Shown here: positions 18,439-27,741 of the stretch, piece by piece
How positions within the stretch are numbered: position 1 is the stretch's first letter
Layout: the number at the start of each line of letters is the position of its first letter
Source of the DNA: Hymenobacter sp. HSC-4F20
GTDB taxonomy: Bacteria > Bacteroidota > Bacteroidia > Cytophagales > Hymenobacteraceae
Length of the DNA stretch: 64,000 bases
Direction: 5' to 3'
Assembly (NCBI RefSeq): GCF_019599275.1
Contig: NZ_JAHZTD010000002.1
Location: 744,001 to 808,000, forward strand
Made by a program: the position numbers and the translations under genes
The notes under the pieces: generated by a model
Told to the model about the DNA's origin: nothing
The model's input: the letters and a program-made list of their open reading frames with translations, nothing else
Databases searched by the model: none

Positions 18439-19814
18439 AAGCGCTTGGCTCCAGTTGCGGCTTCCGGCCCTACCCCGCTGCGCTGGCCATTACCTTAGCG
18501 GGCCTGCTGCTGGCTCCGGCTGCCCACGCACAGAACATGCCCCGCGTGCGGCGCACTATTGCCACGCTGGCTTCACCTGCCTTTCACGGCCGCGGCTACG
18601 TCCGTGAGGGTGAGCATAAGGCGGCCCGGTACCTGCAGCAGCGTTTTCGCCAGCTGGGTTTGCAGCCCCTAGCTCCTGAGTATGCCCAGCCGTTTACGCT
18701 GGATATAAATACGTTTCCGGGTAAGCTAGACCTGAGCCTGAGCCTGGGGATGCTCCGCTTCCCGGGGTTAGGTAGTACTCGTCGGCTGCGGGTAGGTCAA
18801 GAGTTTATTGCCGCCCCTTCTTCGGGTAGCGGCAAAGTGGGCGGTCCGTTTTCGGCGGTACCCATTCTGCGCTTCGATACCCTGGCCTTCACCAGCACTG
18901 CCGCCCAGCAGCAGTTGTTGCGGCACGCTTGGCACGGAGGAGGCTGGGTGCTTCGGGCGGTCGATGAGCCTCGCCTGGCCACACTCCCGATGCCCGTACG
19001 CCACCACCTTGATTCGGCGGCGATTCGGCTGATCCTGGTACCGAAGCTTACTGCTTCCCTGGCCGCTGAGCAGGCCTCCCAACTGCAGCTGCAGGTGCTC
19101 GATTCCGTGTGGAATCGTATTCCCTCCACTGCCAGCGGCCCCACCGTGGCGCTGGTAACCGCGCAGGTAGAGGCCGTAATGCGGCGGCAGTACCACACCC
19201 AGAACGTCATCGGCTACCTGCCCGGGCGCCTCCAGCCTGATTCTTTCCTGGTCGTGACGGCACATTATGACCACCTTGGGCGGATGGGGAAACGCACCTA
19301 CTTCCCAGGTGCCAACGACAACGCTAGTGGTATGGCTATGCTACTGGAGTTGGCTGCCCACTACGCTCGCCCCGAGAATCGTCCGGCTTGCTCCCTGCTC
19401 TTCATTGCCTTCGGGGCCGAAGAAGCTGGGCTGCTTGGCTCGAGGTACTTTGTGGAGCATCCGCTCGTACCCCTGGACCGCATCCGGTTTCTAGTAAACC
19501 TGGATTTGCTGGGCACGGGGGAGCAGGGCGCTACCGTCGTAAATGGCCGGGTGTTCGAGCCCCAGTACCAGCAGCTCGTGCAGCTGAACGCGGCGGGCCA
19601 CTACCTGCCTGCCCTGGCTGCCCGGGGCCGCGCCGCCAACTCCGACCACTATTACTTCTCGGAGCGCGGGGTACCGTCGTTTTTCTTCTACACTCGCGGG
19701 GGCAGCAGCGCCTACCACGATGTTGCCGACCGTCCGGAGCATCTCTCGCTGCACGGCTTTATTGGCTTATTCAACCTCCTGCGCGACTTCCTGAATCAGC
19801 AGGGTGCCCGCTAG
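18435..19814 (+). CDS. M28-family zinc aminopeptidase, exported
   Basis: A 459-residue secreted peptidase. A signal peptide precedes AHAQNMPRVRRTIATLASPAF. The M28 metal-binding motifs are all present: VTAHYDHLG (His), GANDNASGMAMLLEL (bridging Asp), FGAEEAGLLGS (catalytic Glu and metal Glu), FLVNLDLLG (Asp) and NSDHYYFSERGVPSFFFYT (His). These bind two zinc ions. The N-terminal 200 residues include a PA-like insertion. It would release N-terminal amino acids in the periplasm or outside. ATG 18435 overlaps the VanZ stop by 4 bases. Confidence 0.92.
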   Translation: MKALGSSCGFRPYPAALAITLAGLLLAPAAHAQNMPRVRRTIATLASPAFHGRGYVREGEHKAARYLQQRFRQLGLQPLAPEYAQPFTLDINTFPGKLDLSLSLGMLRFPGLGSTRRLRVGQEFIAAPSSGSGKVGGPFSAVPILRFDTLAFTSTAAQQQLLRHAWHGGGWVLRAVDEPRLATLPMPVRHHLDSAAIRLILVPKLTASLAAEQASQLQLQVLDSVWNRIPSTASGPTVALVTAQVEAVMRRQYHTQNVIGYLPGRLQPDSFLVVTAHYDHLGRMGKRTYFPGANDNASGMAMLLELAAHYARPENRPACSLLFIAFGAEEAGLLGSRYFVEHPLVPLDRIRFLVNLDLLGTGEQGATVVNGRVFEPQYQQLVQLNAAGHYLPALAARGRAANSDHYYFSERGVPSFFFYTRGGSSAYHDVADRPEHLSLHGFIGLFNLLRDFLNQQGAR

Positions 19815-19839
19815 TCTCTCGCTTTCCCTGGCAAGCGAA

Positions 19840-19876
19840 AGCCCGGAACACTACCCATTATGGCGTGTTCCGGGCT
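19840..19876. terminator. Bidirectional terminator between convergent genes
   Basis: A 12-bp perfect stem, 19840-19851 (AGCCCGGAACAC) with 19865-19876, loop 13 bases. It lies between the M28 gene and the minus-strand gene at 19913. The T tract is weak on both sides. Confidence 0.7.
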
Positions 19877-19912
19877 GTTACCTGATCGTCTGATCAGAGG
19901 ATTGGCGCTAGC

Positions 19913-20458
19913 TTAGCTGTTGGCTTTGAACGAAGACATAATCTGTTTCGCTACGTTTTCCCACTCCGGCTTCTGACGATCGGCGCAGGTGAAGGTGCAC
20001 ATCAGCAATTTACCTTCCACGTCGGTGAAGAAGATGAGGTTGTATACCTCGTGGCCAAGTTCGGGCTTCATCAGCTCCATGTAACCCACCTTGCGGCCGT
20101 TCACTTCCTTCACACCGTGGTTAAACCACTTGGCTTCCTTGAACTGCTTGGCGTAGGTCTTGTAGAAGTTGTCCGAGTACATGTCGATCATGTCCTGATC
20201 GGCCGTGTTGTCGGTGTACGAGAAGGCAATGCTGGCCTCCTTGTTGTTGGTGTAGATAACGCTGGGGCGGCTCTGCGCTTTGGCGTAGTTGAAGTCCATT
20301 TGCTGCTCGCTCATCACCTCAAAGCCTTTGGGGATGAGGATCTCCACCCGCTCGCTCAGCACGCGCTTTTTGATCAGCTCCACTTCGGCGAAGGGACGGG
20401 CAGCCATCAGCAGCAGCATCAGGCAGAAAACTTGGGTAGCGAGTAATACTTTTTTCAT
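19913..20458 (-). CDS. Small exported protein of unknown function
   Basis: A 181-residue protein with a signal peptide (MKKVLLATQVFCLMLLLMAARPFA) and no lipobox. Start ATG 20458 is chosen; the reading frame is open further upstream but that part lacks protein character. The mature region (KRVLSERVEILIPKGFEVMS, IAFSYTDN, WENVAKQIMSSFK) resembles small periplasmic alpha/beta proteins that Bacteroidota annotate as hypothetical; it may bind a partner or stabilise membranes, but nothing catalytic is seen. The long AT-rich stretch upstream (20459-20795) probably holds its promoter. Confidence 0.85.
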   Translation of the reverse strand: MKKVLLATQVFCLMLLLMAARPFAEVELIKKRVLSERVEILIPKGFEVMSEQQMDFNYAKAQSRPSVIYTNNKEASIAFSYTDNTADQDMIDMYSDNFYKTYAKQFKEAKWFNHGVKEVNGRKVGYMELMKPELGHEVYNLIFFTDVEGKLLMCTFTCADRQKPEWENVAKQIMSSFKANS

Positions 20459-20795
20459 AAGTCTGGACTGAAAAAAGGTGGAGTTCAAAAGCAGTTTAGT
20501 AATCCGAAGAGTGAAGAGTCGCTCTGTTTGGATAACACAATTTACGCACAATATCTTAAGCTGCAAGTATTTTACAAAAAAATAATTTATAGCTCTGAGG
20601 CAAAACTGCGCTAAACCCAATGAAAATGCGGCTTTAATGCGTAAAAAAGCATTTTAAGAACAAGGAATAGAGAAGAACCGGTGCTGAGCCATCCCTGAAA
20701 AATCCCAATAATGTATTGGGAATAGCCTATACGAAATACTAGCGGCAAAGTTCAATTCCCGGGGCAGCCCCGACCTCTTTTCTCGCCTCTAGTAC

Positions 20796-21692
20796 TTAAA
20801 GAATGTTGTTGATTTGTTCCTTGATCTTCTCTAACTCTTCCTTCATGCTTACGACCAAATGCTGGATGGTAGAGTCGTTAGCTTTGGAGCCGATGGTGTT
20901 AATTTCCCGACCAATTTCCTGCGAAATAAAGGCTAATTTCTTTCCGGTGGGCTCAGGCAGGCCGGCCGTTTCGGCGAAGTAGTGCAAATGGTTGATCAAC
21001 CGCACTTTTTCCTCGGCAATATCAAGCTTCTCAATGTAGTAGAGAATTTCCTGCTCGAAGCGCACGGGGTTGAAATGCTCACTGCTGGTTACCTCGGCCA
21101 GGTGGTTTTGCAGCCGCTGCCGCACTTGCTCAATGCGAGTGGGGTCGTGGCGCTCCACGTCGGCCAGCAGGATGCGGATGCGGTCCACGTAGCCTAGGAT
21201 TTCCGTAGTCAGGGCCTGGCCTTCGTCGCGGCGGAACTGGTTGACGCGGTCCAGGGCCTGCTGAAGCAGCGGGAGCAGCTCTTCCCAGGGTGTTTCTTCT
21301 TCTTCCTCCGTGGCGGCTGTGGCATCAGTAGGGATGCGCAGGGCCCCAGGCAGGGCGTGGGCCACGGCCGTAAGCTGTTCCAGGGACAGGCCCACTACCT
21401 TACTTAAGCCCTGCAGCTCACGGCAGGCCACCATTAGAGCCTCGGTATTCACTATAGAACCCTGCGCGCCCGTTGCGCGCGGGCGCGTGAAGTCCAAGTT
21501 GAGGTTAACCTTGCCCCGGATCAGGCTCTTGGTGACCAGGTTACGGATTTCCAACTCCCGGTCGAGCAGAAACCGGGGAAGGCGCAGGCTCAAGTCCAAG
21601 GTCTTGGAATTAAGCGACTTAATCTCGACGGTGGCGGAATAGCGGTCGGTTTCGCGGTGCGCAATACCGTAGCCAGTCATGGAAAGCAACAT
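20796..21692 (-). CDS. yicC: YicC-family endoribonuclease
   Basis: A 298-residue YicC/YloC protein. The N-terminal domain starts MLLSMTGYGIAHRE and has SLNSKTLDLSLRLPR and REL-EIRNLV; the C-terminal domain (DUF1732) carries EKVRLINHLHYFAE, KKLAFISQEIGREINTIGSKAND and the Ile/Lys-rich end. Members degrade small RNAs in Escherichia coli and act in stationary-phase stress. Length and motifs are standard. The start lies 24 bases from a TACTTTTG -7 element on the minus strand. It is divergent from the TonB receptor gene. Confidence 0.94.
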   Translation of the reverse strand: MLLSMTGYGIAHRETDRYSATVEIKSLNSKTLDLSLRLPRFLLDRELEIRNLVTKSLIRGKVNLNLDFTRPRATGAQGSIVNTEALMVACRELQGLSKVVGLSLEQLTAVAHALPGALRIPTDATAATEEEEETPWEELLPLLQQALDRVNQFRRDEGQALTTEILGYVDRIRILLADVERHDPTRIEQVRQRLQNHLAEVTSSEHFNPVRFEQEILYYIEKLDIAEEKVRLINHLHYFAETAGLPEPTGKKLAFISQEIGREINTIGSKANDSTIQHLVVSMKEELEKIKEQINNIL

Positions 21693-21715
21693 GGGCAGAT
21701 GGGGGCAAAGTGAGG

Positions 21716-21723
21716 CAAAAGTA
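21716..21723 (-). promoter_or_regulatory. -7 element TACTTTTG (minus strand) for yicC
   Basis: The plus strand reads CAAAAGTA, which gives an exact TAnnTTTG match on the minus strand, 24-31 bases ahead of the yicC ATG. Confidence 0.5.
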
Positions 21724-21808
21724 GCAGTTTCCCGCCGCGGGTGAAGGGCTTACCGGGGCGGTAACATAAGCATAACCTACCCACAATATTAGCATAACAG
21801 GGTCAGTC

Positions 21809-21816
21809 TAGCTTTG
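21809..21816 (+). promoter_or_regulatory. -7 element TAGCTTTG upstream of the TonB receptor
   Basis: Exact TAnnTTTG match 24 bases before the ATG at 21840, so the 5' leader would be short (under 20 bases). Confidence 0.5.
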
Positions 21817-21839
21817 TGAAACCTTTCTAAACCCTGGCA

Positions 21840-24644
21840 ATGCGGCGGTCTTTACTTCTGTTTTTCTTCCTGACACTAAGCCACTTACTTCTAGCCCAGC
21901 AAGGTACGCTGAGTGGGAAAGTAACCGATAAAAAAACGGGGGAGGGCGCCATCGGGGCCACGGTGCTAGTGACCGGTACTACCCAAGCCGCCCCGGTGGA
22001 GCTGGACGGCTCTTACCGACTGAAACTATCCCCTGGCACCTATGCCATTACTATTCAGTCCATTGGCTACAGGCCTCTTACCTTCACCGGCATTCAGATT
22101 CAGGCCGACCAGACGACTACCCTTAACGGTGCCCTGGAAGAAAATGCCCAGGCCCTGAAGGAGGTAGTGGTAACCGGACAGAAGCAGACCGGCACCGAAG
22201 TAGCCATGATCCAGGACCTGAAAAAGGCCGAGGTAGTGGTGAGCGGCATGAGTAACGACCAGATTGTGAAGACCATGGACCGCGACGCGGCCGAGGTAGT
22301 GAAGCGGATTCCGGGCGTAACAATTCAAGCCAACAACTTTGTGGTAGTACGCGGCCTGGCCGAGCGCTATAATACGGTGCTGCTTAACGACGCGCTGACG
22401 CCCTCGGCTGAAACCGACACCCGCGCCTTTTCTTTTGACATTCTGCCCTCTTCGGTAATTGACCGGGTGTTGATTTTCAAGTCGGGCTCCCCGGATTTGC
22501 CCGGCGAGTTTGGGGGCGGGGTAGTGAAGGTGTACACAAAGAACTCAGTACTGGAAAACGGGACTACTTTCTCTATTTCCTCCTCGTACCGCGCCAACAC
22601 TACCTTCCAGAACTTCAGCCACACGCAGGGCAGCAGCACCGATGTGCTGGGCTTCGACAACGGCCGGCGCTCTTTGCCCAACAACGCTCCTGCCAGCGTG
22701 GTAGTAGGTCAGGGCGTGAGCAGCTCGGAGTCGGCGCGGTTCGGTCAGAGCCTGCGCAACGATTGGGTAGCCCGCACCGGCCAAGCCCTACCCGACCTGC
22801 GCCTGTCGCTGGGGCTGCTGCGTAAGTTTGAAATCGGGCAGGCGTACCTGAGCAACGTTACCTCGCTGTCTTACAGCAACACCCGCGAGCAGTACAACGT
22901 GACGCGCAACGACTATGAGCAGCAGCGCGAAGCCGATGGCCGCTACAAGCCCAAGTATGAGTTCATTGACAAGCAGTCGAACACGAACGTGCGCCTGGGC
23001 CTGATTCATAACTGGCAGCTGCGCCTCAACGACCGTAACCGCCTGGAGTTGCGCAACTTCCTGAACCAGATGGGCCAGGACCAGGTAGTAGCCCGCAGCG
23101 GCGCCTACCTGGAGCGCGACCAGGACCGCCGCGACTTTGCCCTGCGCTACATGAGCCGCACCATTTACTCGGGGCAGCTGCAGGGTACCCACGACCTGAC
23201 GCCCCGCACCACCCTGACCTGGCTGGGCGGCTACAACTACGTGAACCGCAACGAGCCTGACTACCGCCGCTACCGCTCTCTGCGCTACCTCAGCGACCCA
23301 GACACCGAGCCCTTCCGCATCCAGATTCCGGCCCAGGGCAACCTATTTGAAGCCAGCCGCTTCTTCTCTACCCTCAGCGAAAATACGGTGGCCGGCAGCG
23401 GCCAGCTGGAGCAGCGCTGGACGGGCCGCGACACAACCAAGGCCAACGAGTACAAACTGCGGGTGGGCTTCTACGCCGAAAACAAAGACCGCACCTTCGA
23501 TGCTCGCTTCTTCTCCAACGTGCGCGGCAACGAGGAAACCTTCCGCCGCTCCATTGAGCGCGAAGGCATCGAAACGATTTTCCGCCCCGAGAACTTCGAC
23601 CCCGTAACCGGCCTGGTGGTAAGCGAGGGCACCCGCCCCACCGATAACTACCGCGGCACCAACCGCCTGCTGGCATCTTACGTGAGCTTGGTAGCCCCCA
23701 TTTCCGACAAGTTTAACATCTCGGGTGGGGTGCGCCTGGAAAACAACCGCCGCCGCATTGAGGTGGCCGCTGCTCCCGAGTACAACGACGGCTACACCCG
23801 CACCGTGGTGCTCCCCTCGCTGAATGCGGCTTACAATTTCACCCAACGCTCCTTGCTGCGCCTGGCGGCCAGCACCACCGTCAACCGCCCCGAGTTCCGG
23901 GAAATGGCCAGCTTCCAGTACTTCGACTTCGCCAATAACTGGCTGGTGGAAGGCAACCAGAAGCTGCGCGAGGCCACCATCTACAACGCCGACCTGCGCT
24001 ACGAGTTCTACCCTTCGCGCGCCGAAATGGTATCGGTGGCTGCCTTTTACAAGCACTTCGACCGGCCAGTAGAAAGCATTATCAAGGAAGCCACCGGCGA
24101 CCTGCTGACCCTGACCTACACCAACGCCCGCCAAGCCTACGATTACGGCCTGGAAGTAGAAGCCCGCAAATCGTTCACGGAGTCGGCCTCGCCCTTCCTG
24201 CAGCGGCTGGGGGTCGTGCTGAACGCCTCCTGGATTAAGAGCCGCGTAACGCTGGGCGGCGACGCCGACAGCAGCCAGATTCAGAGCCGGGCCCTGCAAG
24301 GCCAGTCGCCCTACGTGATTAACACGGGCCTGTTTTACCAAGACGACGAGCGGGGCTGGCAGATTTCGGCCCAGTACAACGTTATCGGGCCGCGCATTGC
24401 CTTCGTGGGCGACCGGGACAACGGCAGCCTCTACGAGGTGCCCCGCAACGTGCTCGACCTGACGGCCACCAAAACCATTGCCCGCCGCCTCGACATTCGT
24501 GCTGGTATTCAGGACGTGCTCAACCAGCCCACCCGCCTTGTGCGCGACAGTGACTTCAACCAGAAGGCTACTTCCGCCGACCCGGTTTTCTCCAGCTTCC
24601 GCCGCGGCTCGTACTACACGCTGGGCCTGATCTTCCGCTTGTAA
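21840..24644 (+). CDS. TonB-dependent outer-membrane receptor
   Basis: A 934-residue receptor. A signal peptide (MRRSLLLFFFLTLSHLLLAQ) precedes a carboxypeptidase-regulatory-like domain (about 22-105, LSGKVTDKKTGEGAIGATVLV). The plug domain (about 110-230) has LKEVVVTGQ, EVVKRIPGVTIQ, VVRGLAERYNTVLLN and SPDLPGEFGGGVV, and the rest is a 22-strand-type barrel ending in a hydrophobic aromatic strand. It takes up a large or scarce substrate using TonB energy; the substrate cannot be told from sequence. The next gene encodes a type IX-exported protein, suggesting a receptor plus surface-partner pair, though a terminator separates them. Confidence 0.93.
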   Translation: MRRSLLLFFFLTLSHLLLAQQGTLSGKVTDKKTGEGAIGATVLVTGTTQAAPVELDGSYRLKLSPGTYAITIQSIGYRPLTFTGIQIQADQTTTLNGALEENAQALKEVVVTGQKQTGTEVAMIQDLKKAEVVVSGMSNDQIVKTMDRDAAEVVKRIPGVTIQANNFVVVRGLAERYNTVLLNDALTPSAETDTRAFSFDILPSSVIDRVLIFKSGSPDLPGEFGGGVVKVYTKNSVLENGTTFSISSSYRANTTFQNFSHTQGSSTDVLGFDNGRRSLPNNAPASVVVGQGVSSSESARFGQSLRNDWVARTGQALPDLRLSLGLLRKFEIGQAYLSNVTSLSYSNTREQYNVTRNDYEQQREADGRYKPKYEFIDKQSNTNVRLGLIHNWQLRLNDRNRLELRNFLNQMGQDQVVARSGAYLERDQDRRDFALRYMSRTIYSGQLQGTHDLTPRTTLTWLGGYNYVNRNEPDYRRYRSLRYLSDPDTEPFRIQIPAQGNLFEASRFFSTLSENTVAGSGQLEQRWTGRDTTKANEYKLRVGFYAENKDRTFDARFFSNVRGNEETFRRSIEREGIETIFRPENFDPVTGLVVSEGTRPTDNYRGTNRLLASYVSLVAPISDKFNISGGVRLENNRRRIEVAAAPEYNDGYTRTVVLPSLNAAYNFTQRSLLRLAASTTVNRPEFREMASFQYFDFANNWLVEGNQKLREATIYNADLRYEFYPSRAEMVSVAAFYKHFDRPVESIIKEATGDLLTLTYTNARQAYDYGLEVEARKSFTESASPFLQRLGVVLNASWIKSRVTLGGDADSSQIQSRALQGQSPYVINTGLFYQDDERGWQISAQYNVIGPRIAFVGDRDNGSLYEVPRNVLDLTATKTIARRLDIRAGIQDVLNQPTRLVRDSDFNQKATSADPVFSSFRRGSYYTLGLIFRL

Positions 24645-24665
24645 ACAAAACGGTAACACCCGCCT

Positions 24666-24709
24666 AACACAAACATAACGCCCGCCGTAACCCGGCGGGC
24701 GTTTGTGTT
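24666..24709 (+). terminator. Terminator after the TonB receptor gene
   Basis: Two-part stem: 24666-24674 with 24701-24709 (AACACAAAC/GTTTGTGTT) and an inner 24680-24687 with 24693-24700 (GCCCGCCG/CGGCGGGC). It separates the receptor from the following gene. Confidence 0.8.
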
Positions 24710-24751
24710 CCTGACCTTTGCCTCGTCATTCAGCCACCACTCTTTCATCCT

Positions 24752-26365
24752 ATGAAAAAGCTTTTACTCCCTGTTCTACTGGCCGCTACTTTGCTCGGGG
24801 CTGGCTCACTGGCCCAGGCGCAAACGGCCGCACCGGTAGTAGAAATCACCACGAATATTAGCACCAACACCACCTGGTCGAATAAGAATATCTACTTGCT
24901 GAAAAGCAACTTTATTTACGTAACGCCGGGCACAACCCTGACCATTGAGCCGGGCACCATTATTAAAGGAGACAAAACCAGCAAGGCGACCCTGGTAGTA
25001 CAGCGCGGGGGTAAGCTGATAGCGGCCGGCACGGCCCAGCAGCCCATCGTCTTCACCTCGAACGAGGCCCCCGGCAACCGTCGCCGTGGCGACTGGGGTG
25101 GTATTGTAATTGCCGGCTCCGCGCCAGTGAACCTGACCAACCCCACTGTGGAGGCTACCCCCGACTCTAACTTCGGTGGCACAGACCCCAACGATAACTC
25201 GGGCATTCTGCGCTACGTGCGCATTGAGTTTCCCGGCATTGCTTTCGCCCCCGATACGGAAATCAACGGTCTGACCCTGGGTGGCGTAGGCGCCGGCACG
25301 GAAATCAACTACGTGCAGATTTCTTACTCCGGCGACGACGCCTTCGAGTGGTTTGGCGGCACCGTGAATGCCAAGCACCTGATTGCTTTCCGTACCCTCG
25401 ACGACAACTGGGATACTGATAACGGTTTCCGCGGCAAGGTGCAGTACGCCTACTCCCTGCGCGACCCCAACGTGGGCGACGTATCGGGCTCCAACGGCTT
25501 CGAGAGTGACAACAACAAGGACGGCACCACGGCCACGCCCCAAACGGCCCCGGTGTTCTCGAACGTAACCGACATCGTGGAGCGCACCGCCGACCTGAAT
25601 ACCAATGTGCGCAGCGCCATGCACCTGCGTCGTAACTCGGCTATTTCTATCCTGAACTCGGTGTTTACGGGCTACCGCACCGGCCTGCTCCTCGACGGCT
25701 CGGCCTCCCAGGCCAACGCCACCAGCGGCGAGTTGCAGCTGCGCAACGACGTACTGGCCGGCATGCCCACCAACTACGCGCAGCAAAGCGGTGGCACCTA
25801 CAACGTGCAGGGCTTCTTCGAGGAAGCCAGCCGGGCTAATACGGTGTACGCCGCCGAAAGCACCCTGCAGTTCCAGCAAGGAACCTATACCCTGACTAAC
25901 CCCCTGGTGCTGCCCGGTGCTACCTCGCCCCTGCTCAGCGGTGCCGACTTCACGAATGCCAAGGTAACGGATGCCTTTTTTGATAAAGTGAACTTCCGTG
26001 GGGCCTTTGGCACCCAGGACTGGACCCAGGGCTGGACCAACTTCGACCCGCAGACTACCCCCTACACCTCGGGCATTGTGCTGGGCAGCCGGCCCAAGTC
26101 CGACCAGCTCCAGCAGCTAACCGTAACCCCCAACCCTACGGCCGGCGCAACAACCCTGCACTTTGATCTGAAGCGGGGCGGCACGGCCACGGTGCGCATC
26201 CTCGACCTGACCGGCCGCCAGGTAGCCACCGTCCTGACGGACCGCCAACTGGCCGCCGGACAGCAGCAAGTGTCTCTGCCTGAAACGCTGCACGCTGGCG
26301 TGTACGTGGCCACAGTTAGCACCAACGAAACCACCCAGTCGGTTCGGTTCGTGGTAGCCAACTAA
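24752..26365 (+). CDS. Secreted protein with a type IX sorting domain, right-handed beta-helix-like
   Basis: A 537-residue exported protein: signal peptide (MKKLLLPVLLAATLLGAGSLAQAQ), a central region rich in Asn, Gly and Thr with repeated strand-turn elements (TLTIEPGTIIKGDKTSKATL, WGGIVIAGSAP, LRYVRIEFPG, INYVQISYSGDDAFEW) typical of a beta-helix, and a C-terminal type IX sorting domain in the last 80 residues (VTPNPTAG, ATVRILDLTGRQVATV, LHAGVYVATVS, SVRFVVAN). Export through SprA is expected, with cleavage of the sorting domain and possible surface attachment. It immediately follows a TonB receptor, which hints at a shared substrate. Confidence 0.9.
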   Translation: MKKLLLPVLLAATLLGAGSLAQAQTAAPVVEITTNISTNTTWSNKNIYLLKSNFIYVTPGTTLTIEPGTIIKGDKTSKATLVVQRGGKLIAAGTAQQPIVFTSNEAPGNRRRGDWGGIVIAGSAPVNLTNPTVEATPDSNFGGTDPNDNSGILRYVRIEFPGIAFAPDTEINGLTLGGVGAGTEINYVQISYSGDDAFEWFGGTVNAKHLIAFRTLDDNWDTDNGFRGKVQYAYSLRDPNVGDVSGSNGFESDNNKDGTTATPQTAPVFSNVTDIVERTADLNTNVRSAMHLRRNSAISILNSVFTGYRTGLLLDGSASQANATSGELQLRNDVLAGMPTNYAQQSGGTYNVQGFFEEASRANTVYAAESTLQFQQGTYTLTNPLVLPGATSPLLSGADFTNAKVTDAFFDKVNFRGAFGTQDWTQGWTNFDPQTTPYTSGIVLGSRPKSDQLQQLTVTPNPTAGATTLHFDLKRGGTATVRILDLTGRQVATVLTDRQLAAGQQQVSLPETLHAGVYVATVSTNETTQSVRFVVAN

Positions 26366-26397
26366 TTCTCTATTCATTATTCCTACTATCCGGTTAT

Positions 26398-26429
26398 GAG
26401 CCGGCTACCTTCGGGTGGCCGGCTCTTTT
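26398..26429 (+). terminator. Terminator with UUCG tetraloop
   Basis: A 12-bp stem (26398-26409 with 26414-26425, one G-U pair) capped by TTCG and followed by TTTT. Confidence 0.88.
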
Positions 26430-26488
26430 GGTTTAAGGATAGGGGCTCCGGCGGCCTACTTCTGCCGGCCACCTTCTAACTTGCACGC

Positions 26489-27718
26489 ATGTCTCTGACC
26501 CGCGTCCTGCACCTGCCCAAGTGGTATCCCCACGGCTACGACGACCAGGACGGCGACTTTGTAGCCCGACACGTGGCGGCCATTGCGCAGGCGGCTCCCC
26601 CCTCTTGGCACCCAGCCGTGCTACTGGCCACCGTAGCCCGGAGTCCCATACCCGGCCTTGTGGTGTGCGAAGAAAGCCTGACCGACCCCGTACCTACCCT
26701 ACGATACTACTACCGCGCCCGCCTGACGGGCGTGCCCCCCCTGGATAAGCTCCTGAAGCTGGGGCTCTACTACTGGTGCCTAGCCCGGGGCTACCGCCGC
26801 CTGCAGCGCCACTGGGGGGCCCGCCCCGACCTAGTTCATGTGCACGTATTGCTGCGCACCGGCCTGTGGGCGTGGTGGCAGCGCTGGCGTCACGGCATTC
26901 CCTACCTCATTACCGAGCACTGGACGTTATACCTACCCGAACGTGCCGGGCACATTAGCTGGCTGCGCGCCCGCCTCACCCGCTTGGTCGTGCGCCGCGC
27001 TGCGACGCTGCACACCGTGTCGGAAAGCCTGCGGGACGCTATGGCCGGGCTGGGCTTTACTAACCCACGCAGCGTAGTGCTGGCTAATGTAGTAGACACC
27101 GACTTGTTCTGCCCCGCGCCTGCCCCGAGGGAGTTCGGGCGGCTGCTGGTTGTTTCAGCGTTTCATGAGCCGGTAAAGAATATCAGTGGCATTCTGCGGG
27201 TAGTAGCCCGGCTGCGGCCCCAGTGGCCGGCGCTGCGCCTGCGCCTGGCCGGCTACGGCCCCGACGAGCCGCACCTGCGCCGGCTGGCCGCCGAGCTAGG
27301 CTTGCTGGCGGATGGTACGGTTGCCTTCCTGGGAAAGCTGCCGCACCCGGCCGTGGCGTCGGAAATGCAGCGCGCCGCCGCCCTGGTTTCCTTTAGCCGG
27401 GCTGAAACCTTTGGCTGCGTGCTGCTGGAAGCCCGGGCCACCGGCTGCCCGGTAATTGGTCCGGCCACTGGCGGCGTACCCGAGCTGTTTCAGCCTGCCG
27501 GTACCTTTGGCGTGCTGGTTCCCCCCGATGACGAAGCCGCCCTCACGCGGGCGCTTACCGATCTGTTACAGGGGCGGCTGGTAGTGGATGCGAATCTGCT
27601 CCGAACCGACGCCGAGCGGCGCTGCGGCTACGCGCAGGTGGGCCGGCAATTTATTACCCTCTATACCAGCCTGCTACCTGAGGCTCAGCGTCTGGCGGCG
27701 AAAACGGACGCATCTTAG
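26489..27718 (+). CDS. Family 4 glycosyltransferase
   Basis: A 409-residue GT-B glycosyltransferase, probably retaining. The N-terminal domain starts with LHLPKWYPHGYDDQDGDFVARHV and has DLVHVHVL and LITEHWTLYLPE. The C-terminal GT4 domain has NVVDTDLFCPAP, LLVVSAFHEPVKNISGILRV, the E-x7-E nucleotide-sugar motif (SRAETFGCVLLEARATGCPVI) and GGVPELF. It would add a hexose in surface polysaccharide synthesis at the cytoplasmic membrane. The next gene, 23 bases downstream, is a flippase, so they form a small cluster. Confidence 0.9.
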   Translation: MSLTRVLHLPKWYPHGYDDQDGDFVARHVAAIAQAAPPSWHPAVLLATVARSPIPGLVVCEESLTDPVPTLRYYYRARLTGVPPLDKLLKLGLYYWCLARGYRRLQRHWGARPDLVHVHVLLRTGLWAWWQRWRHGIPYLITEHWTLYLPERAGHISWLRARLTRLVVRRAATLHTVSESLRDAMAGLGFTNPRSVVLANVVDTDLFCPAPAPREFGRLLVVSAFHEPVKNISGILRVVARLRPQWPALRLRLAGYGPDEPHLRRLAAELGLLADGTVAFLGKLPHPAVASEMQRAAALVSFSRAETFGCVLLEARATGCPVIGPATGGVPELFQPAGTFGVLVPPDDEAALTRALTDLLQGRLVVDANLLRTDAERRCGYAQVGRQFITLYTSLLPEAQRLAAKTDAS

Positions 27719-27741
27719 CCGCCCATTCGCTTTCTCTACCT

